Part shown: positions 1-11,034 of the stretch, one piece after another
Layout of the letters: every line of letters starts with the position of its first letter
How positions within the stretch are numbered: the stretch's first letter is position 1
Origin: Branchipolynoe longqiensis
Lineage: Eukaryota; Annelida; Polychaeta; Phyllodocida; Polynoidae
Length of the DNA stretch: 64,000 nucleotides
Assembly: GCA_030323885.1 (NCBI GenBank)
Contig: CM059193.1
Coordinates: 56,696,749-56,760,748, forward strand
Direction: 5' to 3'
Position numbers and translations under genes: made by a program
Notes under the pieces: model-generated
The model's database searches: none
Told to the model about the DNA's origin: nothing
Seen by the model: the letters and a program-made list of their open reading frames with translations, nothing else

Positions 1-182
1 TGGTTGGCTCAGTATCAGGATAATGTGACTGAGTGGGATATCAGGTCATGGTGCTGACGGCCTGGTGTCACAGTGGGGCAGCACTATAAAGTTGCCATGA
101 GGGCGCACTGTCACAAGTCGGTACCAATCCTGGTATGACCTTAAGTGTTGGCAGGATGTAAAATTCCAACAATCAACCAACC
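1..182 (+). mobile_element. SINE family A, 5' part cut by window edge
   Basis: This is the 3' part of the commonest SINE in the window. The family has a tRNA-like head (ggatggccgaatgagttaga, box B ggttcgaaccc), a body containing 'aggataatgtgactgagtgg' and 'cctgatatgaccttagatgt', and an (AAC)n-type tail. This copy ends in ccaacaatcaaccaacc. Confidence 0.75.
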
Positions 183-184
183 AG

Positions 185-440
185 TATGCAGATGGTTAGA
201 GTGTCTGACTTTTTTTTAGGTCGGACTCCTAATCTAGAGGTCAGTGGTTCGATTCCCTGTGCCCCCACCTCTGCCAATTTGGATTTCCACTGCTATGTAT
301 AATTGAGAGCGTCATCAAAGGCCAGTTGTTCTCATACCATGTCTATGGGGTGTAGGAGGTTCAAAATCCCTTGGTTCGGTAAAAGTGTAGGCTCAGGCTT
401 TCTATCGACAAGCTGACTAATGGTGAAAACAAGTCTATTT
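185..440 (+). mobile_element. tRNA-derived SINE family B
   Basis: The head contains 'ggttagagtgtctgac' (box A-like) and 'ggttcgattccctgtg' (box B), followed by the conserved body 'cctctgccaatttggatttc' and 'ggtgaaaacaag'. It is directly followed by a SINE A fragment. Other copies lie at 9735, 14258 and 39065. Confidence 0.75.
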
Positions 441-442
441 GG

Positions 443-655
443 GAGACCAGGCTGCCAGCAGCATGACCTGATATCCGACTCAGTCACATTATCCTGACAC
501 TGAGCCAACCAGTCCTTGCCCTATCCTAATAATGCCGAGTGCCTGGCTAGGAAGGTACAAGTATAAATTTGTAAGTCATTGGTTCGAATCGACCGATGAT
601 CCCACGGTCTACCAATACGGGAGACGGATGTTCTTACTCATTTGGCCATCTTGTC
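443..655 (-). mobile_element. SINE family A fragment
   Basis: Contains 'gagaccaggctgccagcagc', 'cactcagtcac'-like sequence and the tRNA-like end (ccaatacgggagacggatg, then the start of the head at ccatcttgtct). The tail is missing; it abuts SINE B. Confidence 0.7.
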
Positions 656-1066
656 TGGTTGCATCTATGTCAGAGTTTTAAGAAAAGAAGCTATTATTGT
701 TTGCTATTTTAATCTTATGCAAAATGCTAAAATCACTTGCATAACAGGGAAACCAAACACACATCGAGAAGATCATTTAAATACACATAACAAATTCAAA
801 CACAACTTTATTGATTACAGTTAGACAAAACATATTATATTTGACAAGAAACAAGTTGAAAAACATACATAACTGGTATTGATTTGCAAATTTTCACATT
901 TTCACCTCAGCACACAACCATATAAGAAAACTGTTGATACATTTTGTGTGATAGATTAAATAGATGTAGTTTTTCTAACATACTTAACACACAGACGCAA
1001 CAATAACTCTTTGCCTTGCTGCCCTCCCTCTGGCCAGAATAGGAATTAATCATCACCAATATAACG
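656..1066. other. AT-rich stretch without recognisable genes
   Basis: No repeat, coding motif or splice structure recognised; short stop-rich frames only. Confidence 0.5.
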
Positions 1067-1067
1067 T

Positions 1068-1248
1068 TTTTTGTTTGTTCTTGTTTTACATCCTAGCAAC
1101 ATCTAAGGTCATATCAGGACGGGTACCGACTTGTGACAGTGCACACTCATGGCGACTTTATAGTGCTGTCCCACTGGGAAACCAGGCCGCCAGCACCATG
1201 ACCTGGTATCCCACTCAGTCACATTATCCTGACACTGAGCACACCAGT
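1068..1248 (-). mobile_element. SINE family A, truncated at a gypsy fragment
   Basis: Complete tail and body through 'ctgacactgagcacaccagt'. The copy then switches abruptly into a Ty3/gypsy gag sequence, so the tRNA-like head is missing. Confidence 0.75.
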
Positions 1249-1469
1249 TTGTCTCTTTCGGCGGCCGTGAATGTCATTGCTTGATGCACTTTTTGCGCTT
1301 CTGTTCCTGCCACGTGTAAAAACACGCAGCACTGCACCTTCTCGCTCCTACTCAGCACTCCGGCTGCTGTGGCGTAGATCTGGTAGGAATGGCTCCAGGC
1401 TTTCCAGTTAGCCGCCAAGTCCTCGTTCAAATTCAGTGCGGCGGGGGGTTTCAACCCGGAAAGAGCCAT
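1248..1469 (-). pseudogene. Ty3/gypsy-type gag fragment (5' end only)
   Basis: Starts MALSGLKPPAALNL, then NWKAWSHSYQIYATAAGV and VQCCVFLHVAGTEAQ...FTAAERDKL. This is the usual N-terminus of Mag/Gypsy-like Gag (N-W-x-x-[FW]-x-x-x-[FY]-x-x-[YF], then a hydrophobic F-L-x-x-x-G). The frame runs into SINE A after about 73 residues, so everything downstream (protease, RT, integrase) is gone. Upstream, at about 1477-1497, 'tggtgtcagaagcgggaa' on the minus strand matches a tRNA-Leu primer-binding site. Confidence 0.7.
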
Positions 1470-1474
1470 TTTGC

Positions 1475-1800
1475 TTCAGTTTCCCGCTTCTGACACCATG
1501 TAATGATCATGAACCGACTCTACACAACGACGTCTAGTTTCATAATGCTTTATTTGGATTCCGCGCAGACGGCGCTGCCGGCCCGATCAGGGTTTCGGTT
1601 TCGGGTGCTCGCGTCGTACATACACTACAAGGAGCAGCCAGAGCAATGTTGGTGGTGGCCAGGCAACCACTGGTGGTGGGAAGACTACTGGTTGCCATGG
1701 GGACTAGAAATGCTGTTCTCCTACAGGGGTGGTGTGACACCCTACCAGGGAACCTATGCACTATACAAATAAAGTTAGAAGGCTTGCCTTCCCTTCACGC
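1475..1800 (-). mobile_element. Gypsy primer-binding site and probable LTR remnant
   Basis: A PBS-like tggtgtcagaagcggga lies 5' of the gag fragment and is preceded (at higher coordinates) by an ataaagca polyadenylation-like signal near 1550. That is the expected arrangement of LTR, PBS and gag. The outer LTR edge is not visible because no second LTR is in the window. Confidence 0.45.
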
Positions 1801-2069
1801 TTACTTTCTCTTTCTTCTTGTCTGTATCGTATTTCCCTACAGCCTACGTGCACAGCCACAGATCCGGGTACCAACTCTACAATTTGTTGTGAACTCAGCG
1901 ATGACTGATGAGTCAAATTTATTCTTCGAATGTGTGGTGGCACATTGGGCATATGTGTCTAGCTGCTGTCAGAGAGTCTGGGAGATCAAGGGGACAATCT
2001 TTTCTCAGCTAATGCTTTTGGTTCGCTTGAAATATATGATTAGTTTCAAACTGTGTTGTGCCTTTATGA
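1801..2069. other. Unassigned stretch
   Basis: No coding motif or known repeat recognised; may include the outer part of the gypsy LTR. Confidence 0.35.
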
Positions 2070-2560
2070 ATAGAAGCACACCATGAACTCCTGTCCTTGG
2101 CCACTATTTCCCAGGTTGTAGTGTTGCCATTACATTTCTTCAGGTTGTATTTAAGGCAGTCCTTGAAACTTTTATTTCTGAACATCTTGATTTCTGCGTC
2201 ATTTTACAAGTTCACAGTAGAAGAGAGCTTTTGGTGTTCTATCCTCATCCATGCAGACTATATCGCTAGCCCACCTAAGTTGTGATCTCATAACCATGCA
2301 GTCAATGCCAAACATGTTTACCCTCTCTAAGACTTCAATGTCTGGGATCTTATTCTGTCACCTGATATTCATAATTTTCCTGAGACAGCCTAGGCGGAAA
2401 TGGTTTATTTAGTTGCTTAGTGTGACAACGGTTTGTTGTCCATGACTCACATACATAAAGCAAGCATGTGAAAACTACAGCCTTGTATCCATGAATGGGT
2501 TCTTCTTCAATGCTGGTCCTAATTGGCTGGTCTCTCACATTGTAACCGGTTTCTTCTAAA
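2070..2560 (-). pseudogene. RTE/BovB-like LINE 3' end remnant
   Basis: Interrupted frames read IHGYKAVVFTCLLYVCESWT, then a degraded RR-H-x-K-x-L-[NE] segment, then NMFGIDCMVMRSQLRW-ASDIVCMD. This is the typical C-terminal tail of RTE-type reverse transcriptases (Y-K-A-V-V-x-[TS]-x-L-L-Y-x-C-E-[ST]-W and L-R-W-x-[GS]-[DH]). Several stops and frameshifts break it, so it is a dead copy. Confidence 0.65.
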
Positions 2561-2564
2561 TCAA

Positions 2565-3323
2565 TAGACTACATCACGGTTCCCAGTGCGCATGCGTTGA
2601 AAACAGCGCTGGGAGCAAAGCAAAGGCCTACCGCCATTGAGTTTGCCGATACGCATATGGCAAAACTGGCATGGTATTCAAAATAAATAGAAATACATAA
2701 CAATTTGGCACAAACATGGACTGAAGGATGCAATATAATAATATAATGAATATGTTTAAGATACAACTCTCCATAATTAAGCATTTTGAGCTAAGAAACA
2801 TACAATTTCAGTCACTTTACAGGCTGATGTTTACATCACCATTGATAAGCCAGGAGTAATTCTGGTTCTAAATATTTAAATGTCAAATGTGTCAACAAAA
2901 ACTTGTTTCAAAGAAATATATAACCAATATCCAATTAACCCTACTCTTGTTCTATTTCTACACATGTCACTAACCATAGGATATAACTAAAAACGTGAAT
3001 AAGATAAGTAAAACTGAGTCTGGCTATTGCTCTAACACTAGTCGGAGTGCCTAGATTTGTCTAAATCTAAATGCACATGCCATACGATGTGCTGATTATA
3101 TTGATGTAAATGCAATGCTGGATAAAATATTAATATCTTAATTTATTATATATATTTTGTTAGTTGGTATTCTATGTTTCAAACAAGAGCTGAGATGAGC
3201 TGAAACTAGCACATTTCATTGCTGCACCCAGTGTATTAGCATGTGCCATGTGCTTCTCGCGCGTTTGTTTTGCTCTGACGCATCCCACAATGCACCGCAT
3301 CACTGGAACCGTGATGTAGTCTA
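2565..3323. mobile_element. 759-bp TIR element (non-autonomous DNA transposon)
   Basis: The left end 'tagactacatcacggttcc' is inverted at the right end ('ggaaccgtgatgtagtcta'). The inner flanks are GC-rich (cgcatgcgttg / gcgcgtttg, catcccacaatgcaccgc) and the middle is AT-rich. No transposase is present. The ends and length suggest a MITE; the superfamily is unclear. Confidence 0.7.
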
Positions 3324-3554
3324 TTCCCCTTTGCACACAACCTGTAGAAAATTCATTTCGTCATACCCACAAAAAGCAATCAGAGCAATGCTATGAAAAT
3401 AGAAAGTTTTGTTTATTTTTCATTGGTAAAATAGATGCCTGTGTCACGCAAATATGGCAGCCAAAAATGGGGATGGTGAGACCCTACTGCTAAATGTTGG
3501 AAGTTACTTCAAAGCAGACACAATATTCTGACTTAGCTACTAGAGGGCAGGCTT

Positions 3555-3872
3555 CCCGTGTGGAAGGTCGGAACTTTGAAACCTGGTCGAGTCAAACCAA
3601 TGCATTACTAAATTGATACCTGTTATAAGTGTTACCTAGCCTGGCTCTCAGCATTAATAGGATAGGACAAGGACCGGTTAGCTGACGTTCAGGATAATAT
3701 GACTGAGTGGGATATAGGGTCATGCATGGTGCCAGCGGACTGGTCTCCCAGTGGGGTGCACTATTAAATCCCCATGAGTGTGCTCTGTGCACAATTTAGT
3801 ATCCGTCCTGATATGGCCTTAGATGTTTCTAGGATGTAAAACCCCAAACAACAACAACAACAACAATCAAGC
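3555..3872 (+). mobile_element. SINE family A
   Basis: From a degenerate tRNA-like head (cgtgtggaaggtcgg...aacctggtcgagtcaaaccaa) to an (AAC)n tail (caacaacaacaacaacaatc). Confidence 0.75.
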
Positions 3873-4028
3873 ATAGCTAGTTTTCAAAATTGTCAGAAAC
3901 TTCCCCTCGCTGCACCAGTGTAGGCCTACTAGACCTGTCAGTTGCAAGTATATATTATATTTTTGTGCGCAATGTGTGGAAGGGAATATAGCGAAACTCA
4001 AAACCATCGGACTATGCAGCTATAACTT

Positions 4029-4582
4029 AGTATAAGACTGCATAGTCCGATGAAAATATAGAAATTTCAAAACCAAAACAATTATGTAATTTTGATTCCA
4101 GATTTCTAAGTTCGATACTAGTGCACTTATTAAACATTGGTCACCACACAAAAGGGGGGAAAAGTTTGTTTTATTTAACGACACCTCTAGAGCACATTGA
4201 TTTTTATCATCGGCTATTGGACATCAAATATATCGTCATTCTGACATATTTATTTGGAGGAAACCCGCTGACGCCACATAGGCTACGCTTTCCGATAAGC
4301 AGCAAGGGGTCTTTTATATGCACTTTCCCGCACGCAGACAGGATAGCACATACCACAGCCTTTCATGAAGCAGTTGTGGACCACTGGTGTGGAACGGAAA
4401 ATAGCCCAAACTGCAAATGTGTCTGTCCACTGAGCAGGATTGAGAGGATGACCCACACCTTCACAAGTGGACACTCTACTGTCTGAGCTACGTCCCGCTC
4501 CAGTAAGGTCGATTGTAACTATCAACCTAATATATTTATCTCAGAAAATGAAATTCAAAACCATCGGACTATGCACCTTTAA
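4029..4582. mobile_element. MITE family 1 interrupted by a SINE
   Basis: The outer ends 'actgcatagtccgatg' and 'catcggactatgcacctttaa' are the family's inverted termini. Internal family sequence occurs at both sides (gatactagtgcacttattaa; tatcaacctaatatatttat). The middle is replaced by a SINE at 4155-4506. Other copies: 9014, 15709, 21900, 27308, 40506, 41371. Confidence 0.75.
4155..4506 (-). mobile_element. Gastropod-type tRNA-derived SINE (family C)
   Basis: The tail 'gtttgttttatttaacgaca', body 'agcacattgatttttatcat', 'agcaaggggtcttttatatg' and 'acaggatagcacataccaca', and the head 'gagctacgtcccgctcc' (minus strand: gggacgtagctcag) match a SINE I recall as abundant in gastropods. It is inserted in MITE family 1. 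Confidence 0.75.
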
Positions 4583-4625
4583 GTGTTTCTTTGAACAGCA
4601 CCATATATGGATTCCTCAGCCTTCT

Positions 4626-5375
4626 TTATCGAACCAGGGTCGGAGGAGCCTCGGAGATATTCCGGATGTCGCACTAGTTTGAATTACTTTAGCTGGTGGA
4701 TGCCTCGAAAATGGCGGCGTCCATAGGTGCAGCCATTTTCATTGAAAAGAAGAGCTCTCACTGGCGAAACACTGAATCGGGCGCCATTTCGAGGTGCTTT
4801 TGCCTCCTGTCTGAAAAGCGAGATGCTTCTGGGCATAATCGATTAATCGACTCTGGTCACCCGAGCCACTTTTTGGCGCATGCGTACAACCTGCAGACGT
4901 CGAATAATCTAATACGATTCTCCACGCTTGGGTGAACAAATGGTGCCTTTTTTGTTGTTTTTAATAGCCGATATAATTACAGCAAAATATGATTTAAATA
5001 TTTTAGATGGCATAGTTTAGTGATATTTCCATTTCATTAACCATGTTATTACCAACAACAAAATATATGACTGGTACCGGTGGCGTTATCTGCAGTATGT
5101 ACCAGCGCAATGTGACGTCATTGCTCCTGCAAACTCCAGCCAGAGGGGTTATGGTCGGTTCTTTTGCACACGCACGTGTATTGTCGACTCCACTCCAGTG
5201 TTCTATTGAAATTCTGATGACCGGGTGACCCGAGCGCCGGGTGGTGTTAATCGATTCGACCTCTGAGCAACTCTGAGCCACATCCTGAATGCAAATAAGC
5301 CAAAAAATATGTCACGGAGCCGACTCTGAGTCGATTCTGAGGTGCACCCTGAAAGCGGCCCAGGAAGCAGAATTG
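4626..5375. repeat. Interspersed repeat R1 (related to 6420-6735)
   Basis: Shares 'gcctcggagat..ttccggatgtcgcactagt', 'gcgccatttcgaggtgcttt', 'cctcctgtctgaaaagcgag' and 'gccgactctgagtcgattct' with 6420-6735. There is no open frame of substance. The ends carry cagggtcggaggagcctcgg-like sequence, which suggests a DNA-transposon derivative. Confidence 0.5.
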
Positions 5376-5409
5376 CAAACGTGGCTTTGCCCCTGTCGCC
5401 TGTTGAGTA

Positions 5410-5836
5410 ATTACTGTTGAGCATACGGATGGAGATCGAAAAGGTTCAGAGACGTGCAACAAAATTAGTTGCAGTTATAAAGGACTTACCCTATGAACAA
5501 CCGCTTAGGGAATTGAAACTTCCTACCCTTTCCTACAGAAGGAAAAGAAGTGACATAATTGAAGTATTTAAAATTATGAAAGGTTTTGATAAAATAGATA
5601 TGAACCAATTTTTCACCTTGAATGGCAGTCGGGGGCCATATTCTCAAACTAGTAAAACCCAGAGCCATTTCAGAGTTAAGGCAACACAGTTTCTCAAACA
5701 GGATCATAAATATATGGAACAGTCTCCCACAAAATGTTATTGATGCTGAGTCAATAAATTAATTCAAGAACAGATTAGAAAAGGCATGGACTGATGATCC
5801 AGGGAAATTTGACCCCTTATTCACCACATGCTACTA
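5410..5836 (+). pseudogene. CR1/jockey-type LINE reverse-transcriptase tail
   Basis: IEKVQRRATKLVAVIKDLPY, then LRELKLPTLSYRRKRSDIIE and VFKIMKG match the C-terminal region of many LINE RTs. A frameshift near 5705 separates the first part from IWNSLPQNVIDAES..., and a stop lies near 5760. The remnant ends at FTTCY* (5836). The 5' part was lost. Confidence 0.75.
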
Positions 5837-6094
5837 ATTATCCCTTGTGTTGCTTATTTACTTGCACTCAAGCAAAAATGAGAGACATAACTTCCTGTCT
5901 ACCATTCGCTATTTCGCTATATATAGCCAACCATAATGTCCCAAACCGCCTCCAGTGTGTGAGTTGAACTGTGTTCGGTGGCGCCACCTCGTGTTAACCA
6001 GAGGCACTAAGCACCAAAGGGCGATATGTGCGCGCCGTGGTGTCCCCTGGTAAGAGAGGCCCGCAACTGCGTGTTGACTGCTTCCGGTTCTAAT

Positions 6095-6385
6095 GTTTGT
6101 TTTTGTTTGTTGTTGCTTTATGTCCTAGCAACATCTAAGGCCATATCAGGACGGGTACCAACTTGTGATAGTGCGCACTCATGGTGACTTTATAGTGCTG
6201 CCCCACTGGGAGACCACGCTGCCAGTACCATGACCTGATATCCACGTCACATTACCTGCACTGAGCAACCGTCCTTGCCCTATCCTATAATGTTTGACTC
6301 GACCAGGGTTCGAACCCACGATCCTATGGTCTACCAACACGGAAGACGGACGCTCTAAGTCATTCGGCCATCCCGTCTGGTCTGC
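6095..6385 (-). mobile_element. SINE family A
   Basis: Tail (gtttgtttttgtttgttgtt) through to the head (ggccatcccgtctgg), with small internal deletions (cacgtcacattacctgcact). Confidence 0.75.
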
Positions 6386-6419
6386 GGTTCTATTGCATAG
6401 ACGGGGTTAAATGTAAGGT

Positions 6420-6735
6420 GGGCCACGTTAAGGGTGTGCCTTGGAGGCGCTTTGGAGAAATTTTGGACATCGCACTAGTCTGAACAGCATATCTGTCGAC
6501 TTGAAAAAATGCCGGCCCCCACAGGGGGCTGCCATTTGCAATTGGAAAGAACAGCTCTGATTGGCTGAAACCATTGAATCCGGCGCCCATTTTCGAGGCA
6601 CTTTTTGCCTCATGTCTGAAAAGCGAGACATCTCTGAGGCGACTCCGAGGCGCACCATGAACTCATATAGGCCAAAAAGATGTCACAGAGCCGACTCGGA
6701 GTCGACTCTGAGGCGTAGGCTCCCTGAACGCGGGC
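6420..6735. repeat. Interspersed repeat R1, second copy
   Basis: See the shared blocks listed for 4626-5375. Here 'gactccgaggcgcaccatga' and 'gagccgactcggagtcgact' form local palindromes. Confidence 0.5.
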
Positions 6736-6890
6736 CAGATGTGATGGCCGAATGAGTTCAGTGTCCGCCTCCTGTTCTGGTAGGTCATTGATTTAGAAGC
6801 CTGGCCGAGTTAAACCGATAACCTAAGAAATTGTTCTTGTCGCTACCTATCCTGGCACTCTGCATTACTAGGATATGGCAAGGATCAGTG
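6735..6890 (+). mobile_element. SINE family A, 3' truncated
   Basis: The head 'gtgatggccgaatgagttca' and the 'ggccgagttaaaccgataac' segment are present; the copy is lost after about 150 bp. Confidence 0.6.
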
Positions 6891-6969
6891 GAATGAGGAA
6901 GACCAATTGTATGTGATTGAAACTTCCCCTGCTTAATCTTAATCAACGAGTATAACCACAAAAAAATAA

Positions 6970-7315
6970 AATGTTTGTTTATTGGGGCTTTGCATCCTGG
7001 CAACATGTAAGGCCATATCAGGACCGGTACCGACGAGTGACAGTGCGCACTTATGGTGACCTCATAGTGCTGCCTCACTGAGAGGCCAGGCTGCTAGCAC
7101 CATGATTCGATTTCCCACTGTCACATTAACCTGATACTGAGCTAACTGGCTAACCAGTCCTTGTCATATACTAGTAATTTGGAGCGCCAGGATAGGTACT
7201 GACTGACAAGCATACATTCTTAAGTCATTAGTTTGAGTCAGCCAGGGTTCGAACTCCCCAAGCTTCCGTGTGGGAAGCCTGCACTCTACCAATTTGGCCA
7301 TCACATATGATCCCC
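6970..7315 (-). mobile_element. SINE family A, diverged
   Basis: Runs from 'tttgtttattggggctttgc' through 'ggccatatcaggaccggtac' and 'cacattaacctgatactgag' to the tRNA-like 'tttggccatcacat'. It is a subfamily distinct from the other copies (extra 'gctaactggctaaccagtcc'). Confidence 0.65.
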
Positions 7316-7520
7316 AGTGGATTAGAAATCGATGTACATTATAACCCTGTTAAACCAAACTTGAAGGGACCCTAGAAATTTGTTTGGATTAACCGATCAT
7401 TGGTTTAACCGAGCTTTGACTTTGACTTTGACCTGGCTTTGGCAAAAACGTGGGTGCATTATGAATGCAATATGCAATGTATGTGGACACTTTGATTATT
7501 GTTTTTTATGTATATATAGC

Positions 7521-7856
7521 TTTGTTTTTTGTTGTTTTACGTCCTAGCAACATCTAAGATCATATCAAGACGTGTGCCAACTTGTGACAGTGCACACTCA
7601 TGGTGAGTGTATAGTGCTGCCCCACTGGGAGACCAGGCTGCCAACACCATGACCTGATATCCCACTCAGTCACATTATCCCGACACAGAGCCACCCAGTC
7701 CTTGCCCTATCCTAATAATGCCGAGCGCCTGGCTAGGAAGCAACAAGTATAAATTTGTAAGTCATTGGTTGGACTCGACCAGCGTTCGAACCCACGATAC
7801 CATGGTCTACCAACACGGGAGACGGATGCTCTCACTCATTCGGCCATCCCGTCTGG
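7521..7856 (-). mobile_element. SINE family A, near full length
   Basis: Tail (tttgttttttgttgttttac), full body and head (cattcggccatcccgtctgg). Confidence 0.8.
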
Positions 7857-7870
7857 TGTTTATGTATATA

Positions 7871-8171
7871 CAGTATAACCCAGTTAAACCAAGTTCAGTT
7901 AAATCAAACGATCGGTTAATCAAAACCTTTTTCTGCGGGCCAGTCATATAAAAAAGTCTCAGATGACCTTAAAACCGCATGAAAGTTTGGTTTAACTGTA
8001 CCGGAAGTGGCCTGGGGCCGACAATTTTGTTTGGATTACATACTTGGTAACTGACTTTGGTTTAACCAACTTTTTTATATGATAAATGGTAGTATTTTCG
8101 GGGCCGCCGAACAAAGTTTGGATTAACTGATCGTTTGGTTTAACCGAGCTTGGTTTAACGGGGTTGTACTG
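7871..8171. mobile_element. pogo/Tigger-like MITE, 301 bp
   Basis: The termini 'cagtataacccagttaaacc' and 'ggtttaacggggttgtactg' are inverted and flanked by TA on both sides. The CAGT..AACC termini with TA duplication are typical of the pogo branch of Tc1/mariner. The interior repeats 'ggttaatcaaaac' and 'tttggattaactgatcg'. No transposase. A partial relative lies at 7335-7425. Confidence 0.75.
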
Positions 8172-8244
8172 TATATGGATATTGAATATCACTATTCAAA
8201 AGTCATAATGACGGTGCCTACTCAACATAAGTCATCGTCAACTG

Positions 8245-8305
8245 TTTAAGTTGGTTGATTCTTGGAGATTTACGTCCTAGCAACATCTACGGTCATATCA
8301 GGATG
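8245..8305 (-). mobile_element. SINE family A tail fragment
   Basis: Only 'tttacgtcctagcaacatctacggtcatatcagga' remains. Confidence 0.5.
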
Positions 8306-8489
8306 CTTCACTTGTTTATAGTTTAAACAAATCAAAAGATAAATGACAAAGACATCTCATTATATTTGGTCACAATTGTTTAATACAAGTTCAGTTTATG
8401 ATTACATAAATCATGTTTATATGTTCCATGCAGTCACTTCTAACAAGTTGTAATGCAGTGAATCTCACTACCTATAGATGCTGATCCAA

Positions 8490-8494
8490 CCGCT

Positions 8495-8527
<33 letters not shown>

Positions 8528-8875
8528 TATATAGATATATTTATATAGATATATTTATATAGATATATTTATATAGATATATTTATATAGATATATTTAT
8601 ATGATATATGTATATTTATATAGATCTATTTATAGATCTATTTATATAGATCTATTTATATAGATCTATTTATAGATCTATTTATATAGATCTATTCATA
8701 TATATATATTTATATAGATATACTTATAAAGATACATTCAAATATATATACATTTATATATATATATTTATATAGATATATTTATCTATATTTAAAAAGA
8801 TATATTTTTATATATTTACATAGATATATTTATATATATACACACACATATATATATATACATATATATATATTA
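8490..8875. repeat. AT microsatellite with 18-bp 'tagatatatttata' minisatellite
   Basis: (TA)n at both ends. The middle repeats 'atatagatatatttat' and its 'gatctatttata' variant, which creates many short palindromes. Confidence 0.85.
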
Positions 8876-9013
8876 TTACATTTCTTCACATGATTCAATA
8901 TCGTAACAGTTTAAGACTAGACACACATGGAGCCATACAATATATTCCTGAACACATACCCACACAGATACACATACCCACACAGATAGACCGGAACAAA
9001 CATCGCCACATGT

Positions 9014-9625
9014 TTTAGCATAAAGCTGCAGAGTCCGATGAAAACATCAAATTAAAAAAACACTAAAACGCATACCCAAATTAAAACCTACATAACAAAT
9101 TCAGATACTGGTGCATTCATTAAAAAAGTAGTGCCAGATAAAAGGGAATATCACGTAGATTTAATAGAAGCGATCCCAGCTGAAGCCTATGGTCTGATGG
9201 TGTCAGATCTTTGGTGTGCTTGCCAAAACTAATTTGACATGTTTGCACTTCGAAATTCTCAAAGGTTTGCCACTTAACATAAACATCACTTCAAACTAAA
9301 GCAGGGGCGTAGCTAGGCATACACGCGTATGCCAAAACGTCCACATCGTTTTGTCAAAAAAAATTAAATTAAAAAATAATAAAAAGAGAGAGAGAGAGAG
9401 GAGGCATGTAGTAGTCCGGAGTGTCGAAAACTCAAGTCTAAAATGTGTAAAATCCGCCAGCTTAAGCTTAAGCGGCCCCCTAAATCCCCTGCCGAAATTA
9501 GGAGTACACATCGTTAAAGGTCTAGCTATGCCCCTGTAAAGTAATGTAGATTATAACCAACCAATCAAATTTATTTATCTCAGAATATGTTAGAAACTCA
9601 AAACCATCTGACCATGCAACTTTAA
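9014..9625. mobile_element. MITE family 1 interrupted by MITE family 2
   Basis: Ends 'aaagctgcagagtccgatg' and 'catctgaccatgcaacttta' with matching internal sequence; interrupted at 9302-9536. Confidence 0.75.
9302..9536. mobile_element. MITE family 2 (CAGGGGCGTAGCTAG termini)
   Basis: Inverted ends caggggcgtagctagg / ctagctatgcccctg, flanked by a 5-bp duplication taaag. It contains a purine tract (ga)n. Related copies at 39557 and 40981 also show 5-bp flanking repeats, so the ends are exact. The terminal CAGGGG suggests a hAT-type origin, but a 5-bp duplication is short for that group. Confidence 0.8.
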
Positions 9626-9734
9626 CCTAGGAGACATCATGTTTCAGACAAGCATCGAATTTTTACCGAAAGATTATTTGTCCATTTGCATAGATAGATA
9701 GGAATGGAGGTTAAATGTATGATGAACCGTGGTG

Positions 9735-10045
9735 TTCTCTGTGGCGGAGTGGTTAGAGTGTCTGACATTTTTCTAGGTCGGACCCTTAATCTGAAGGTCA
9801 GTGGTTCGATTCCCTGTGGCCCCCACCTCTGCCAATTTGGATTTCCACCGCTATGTATAACTTACAGCGTCATCAAAGGGCAGTTGCTCTTAAAGCATGT
9901 CTATGTGGTGTGGGAGGTTAAAAATCCCTTGGGTCGGTAAAAGTCTAGGCTCAGGCTTTCTATCGACAAACTGTCTAATGGTGAAAACAAGCCTATTCAG
10001 GCTTATCCATAATAGGCAGTATACATCTTCAACAACAACAAAAAA
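9735..10045 (+). mobile_element. tRNA-derived SINE family B, full copy
   Basis: The head 'gtggcggagtggttagagtg', box B 'ggttcgattccctgtggccc', the full body and 'ccataataggcagtatacat' with a short A-rich tail (caacaacaacaaaaaa). Confidence 0.8.
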
Positions 10046-10257
10046 CCCTCCTCTCTTGGATATACACATATAACTTGCCAATAGCCTTTCCCGAGGTAGC
10101 AGGCCAAGGCAATAGAAACACTCATAATAAGGCTCTTCAGAGACAAGGTCAGCAGGTGAGCATCTAACCCAGAGTGCCCCGTTTCATTTCGGAGTGTGCT
10201 TGCAATCATTTCAAGCAAATTATCATCATAAAAACTAGACCACATTACATGGTACAC

Positions 10258-10590
10258 ATGTATATATATATATATACAAGCATATATATATAATATATAT
10301 ATGCATATATAATATGGATGTGTGTATATACAAGCATATACATGTTGTAATACACATATACATATTATTTATAATATGTGTATATACTATGTGTAAATAT
10401 ATGTATATGTGTGTATATACAACATATATAGATATATATATTTGCTGTATATACACATATAATATACAATATATATATGTTCTACAAATACACATATACA
10501 TGTTATATATATATATATATATATAATATGTATATACATGTATGGATTATATATATATATATATGTTCTATATACACACATATACATATG
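10258..10590. repeat. AT-rich microsatellite
   Basis: Imperfect (TA)n and (TATACA)n. The Tyr/Ile-rich frames on both strands are artefacts of the repeat. Confidence 0.9.
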
Positions 10591-11030
10591 ATATATACAC
10601 TCCTAATTTGGGAATATAAAAAATTAACTTTTTAAATGTTTGATTCCAATGTTTATCTCCATTTTTGGATTGGCGTTTACATGGTTTTGTGCCTGAACTC
10701 TTCAAATAATATTCATTTCATATATGTGTTGTACATACACACATTATATAAATATATAATATATATATGTGTGTGCATACCACACCTATATATATATATG
10801 CCTTGAATATACACACATACACATATTATTTATACACACCTAAATGTACACAAATATGTACATTTTAAAACTCTAAGTAATGTTCATTTCTAGTCATCAT
10901 TTCAATAGGGGGTTTCCCGAGTTCCGCTGGTCACTCAGGCAGGACTGAAGCTGTGATCCAGCACGCCGGGTCACAGCTTCAGTTTACACACCGGAAGTTG
11001 ATTTTGTATGGATGTATGGATGCATAGACA
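10591..11030. other. AT-rich sequence with a repeat fragment at 10910-10985
   Basis: 10910-10985 ('gagttccgctggtcactcag', 'aggactgaagctg', 'ccagcacgccgggtcacagc') is related to the sequence flanking the MITE at 61044. The rest is unassigned. Confidence 0.4.
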
Positions 11031-11034
11031 TCCT

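Noticed and set aside
9740..9830. Functional tRNA (Leu/Arg-like) at the SINE B head
   Set aside because: The same head is fixed to the same body in four places, so it is a SINE promoter.
10235..10587. Tyr/Ile-rich ORFs on both strands
   Set aside because: Translations of TA-rich microsatellite.
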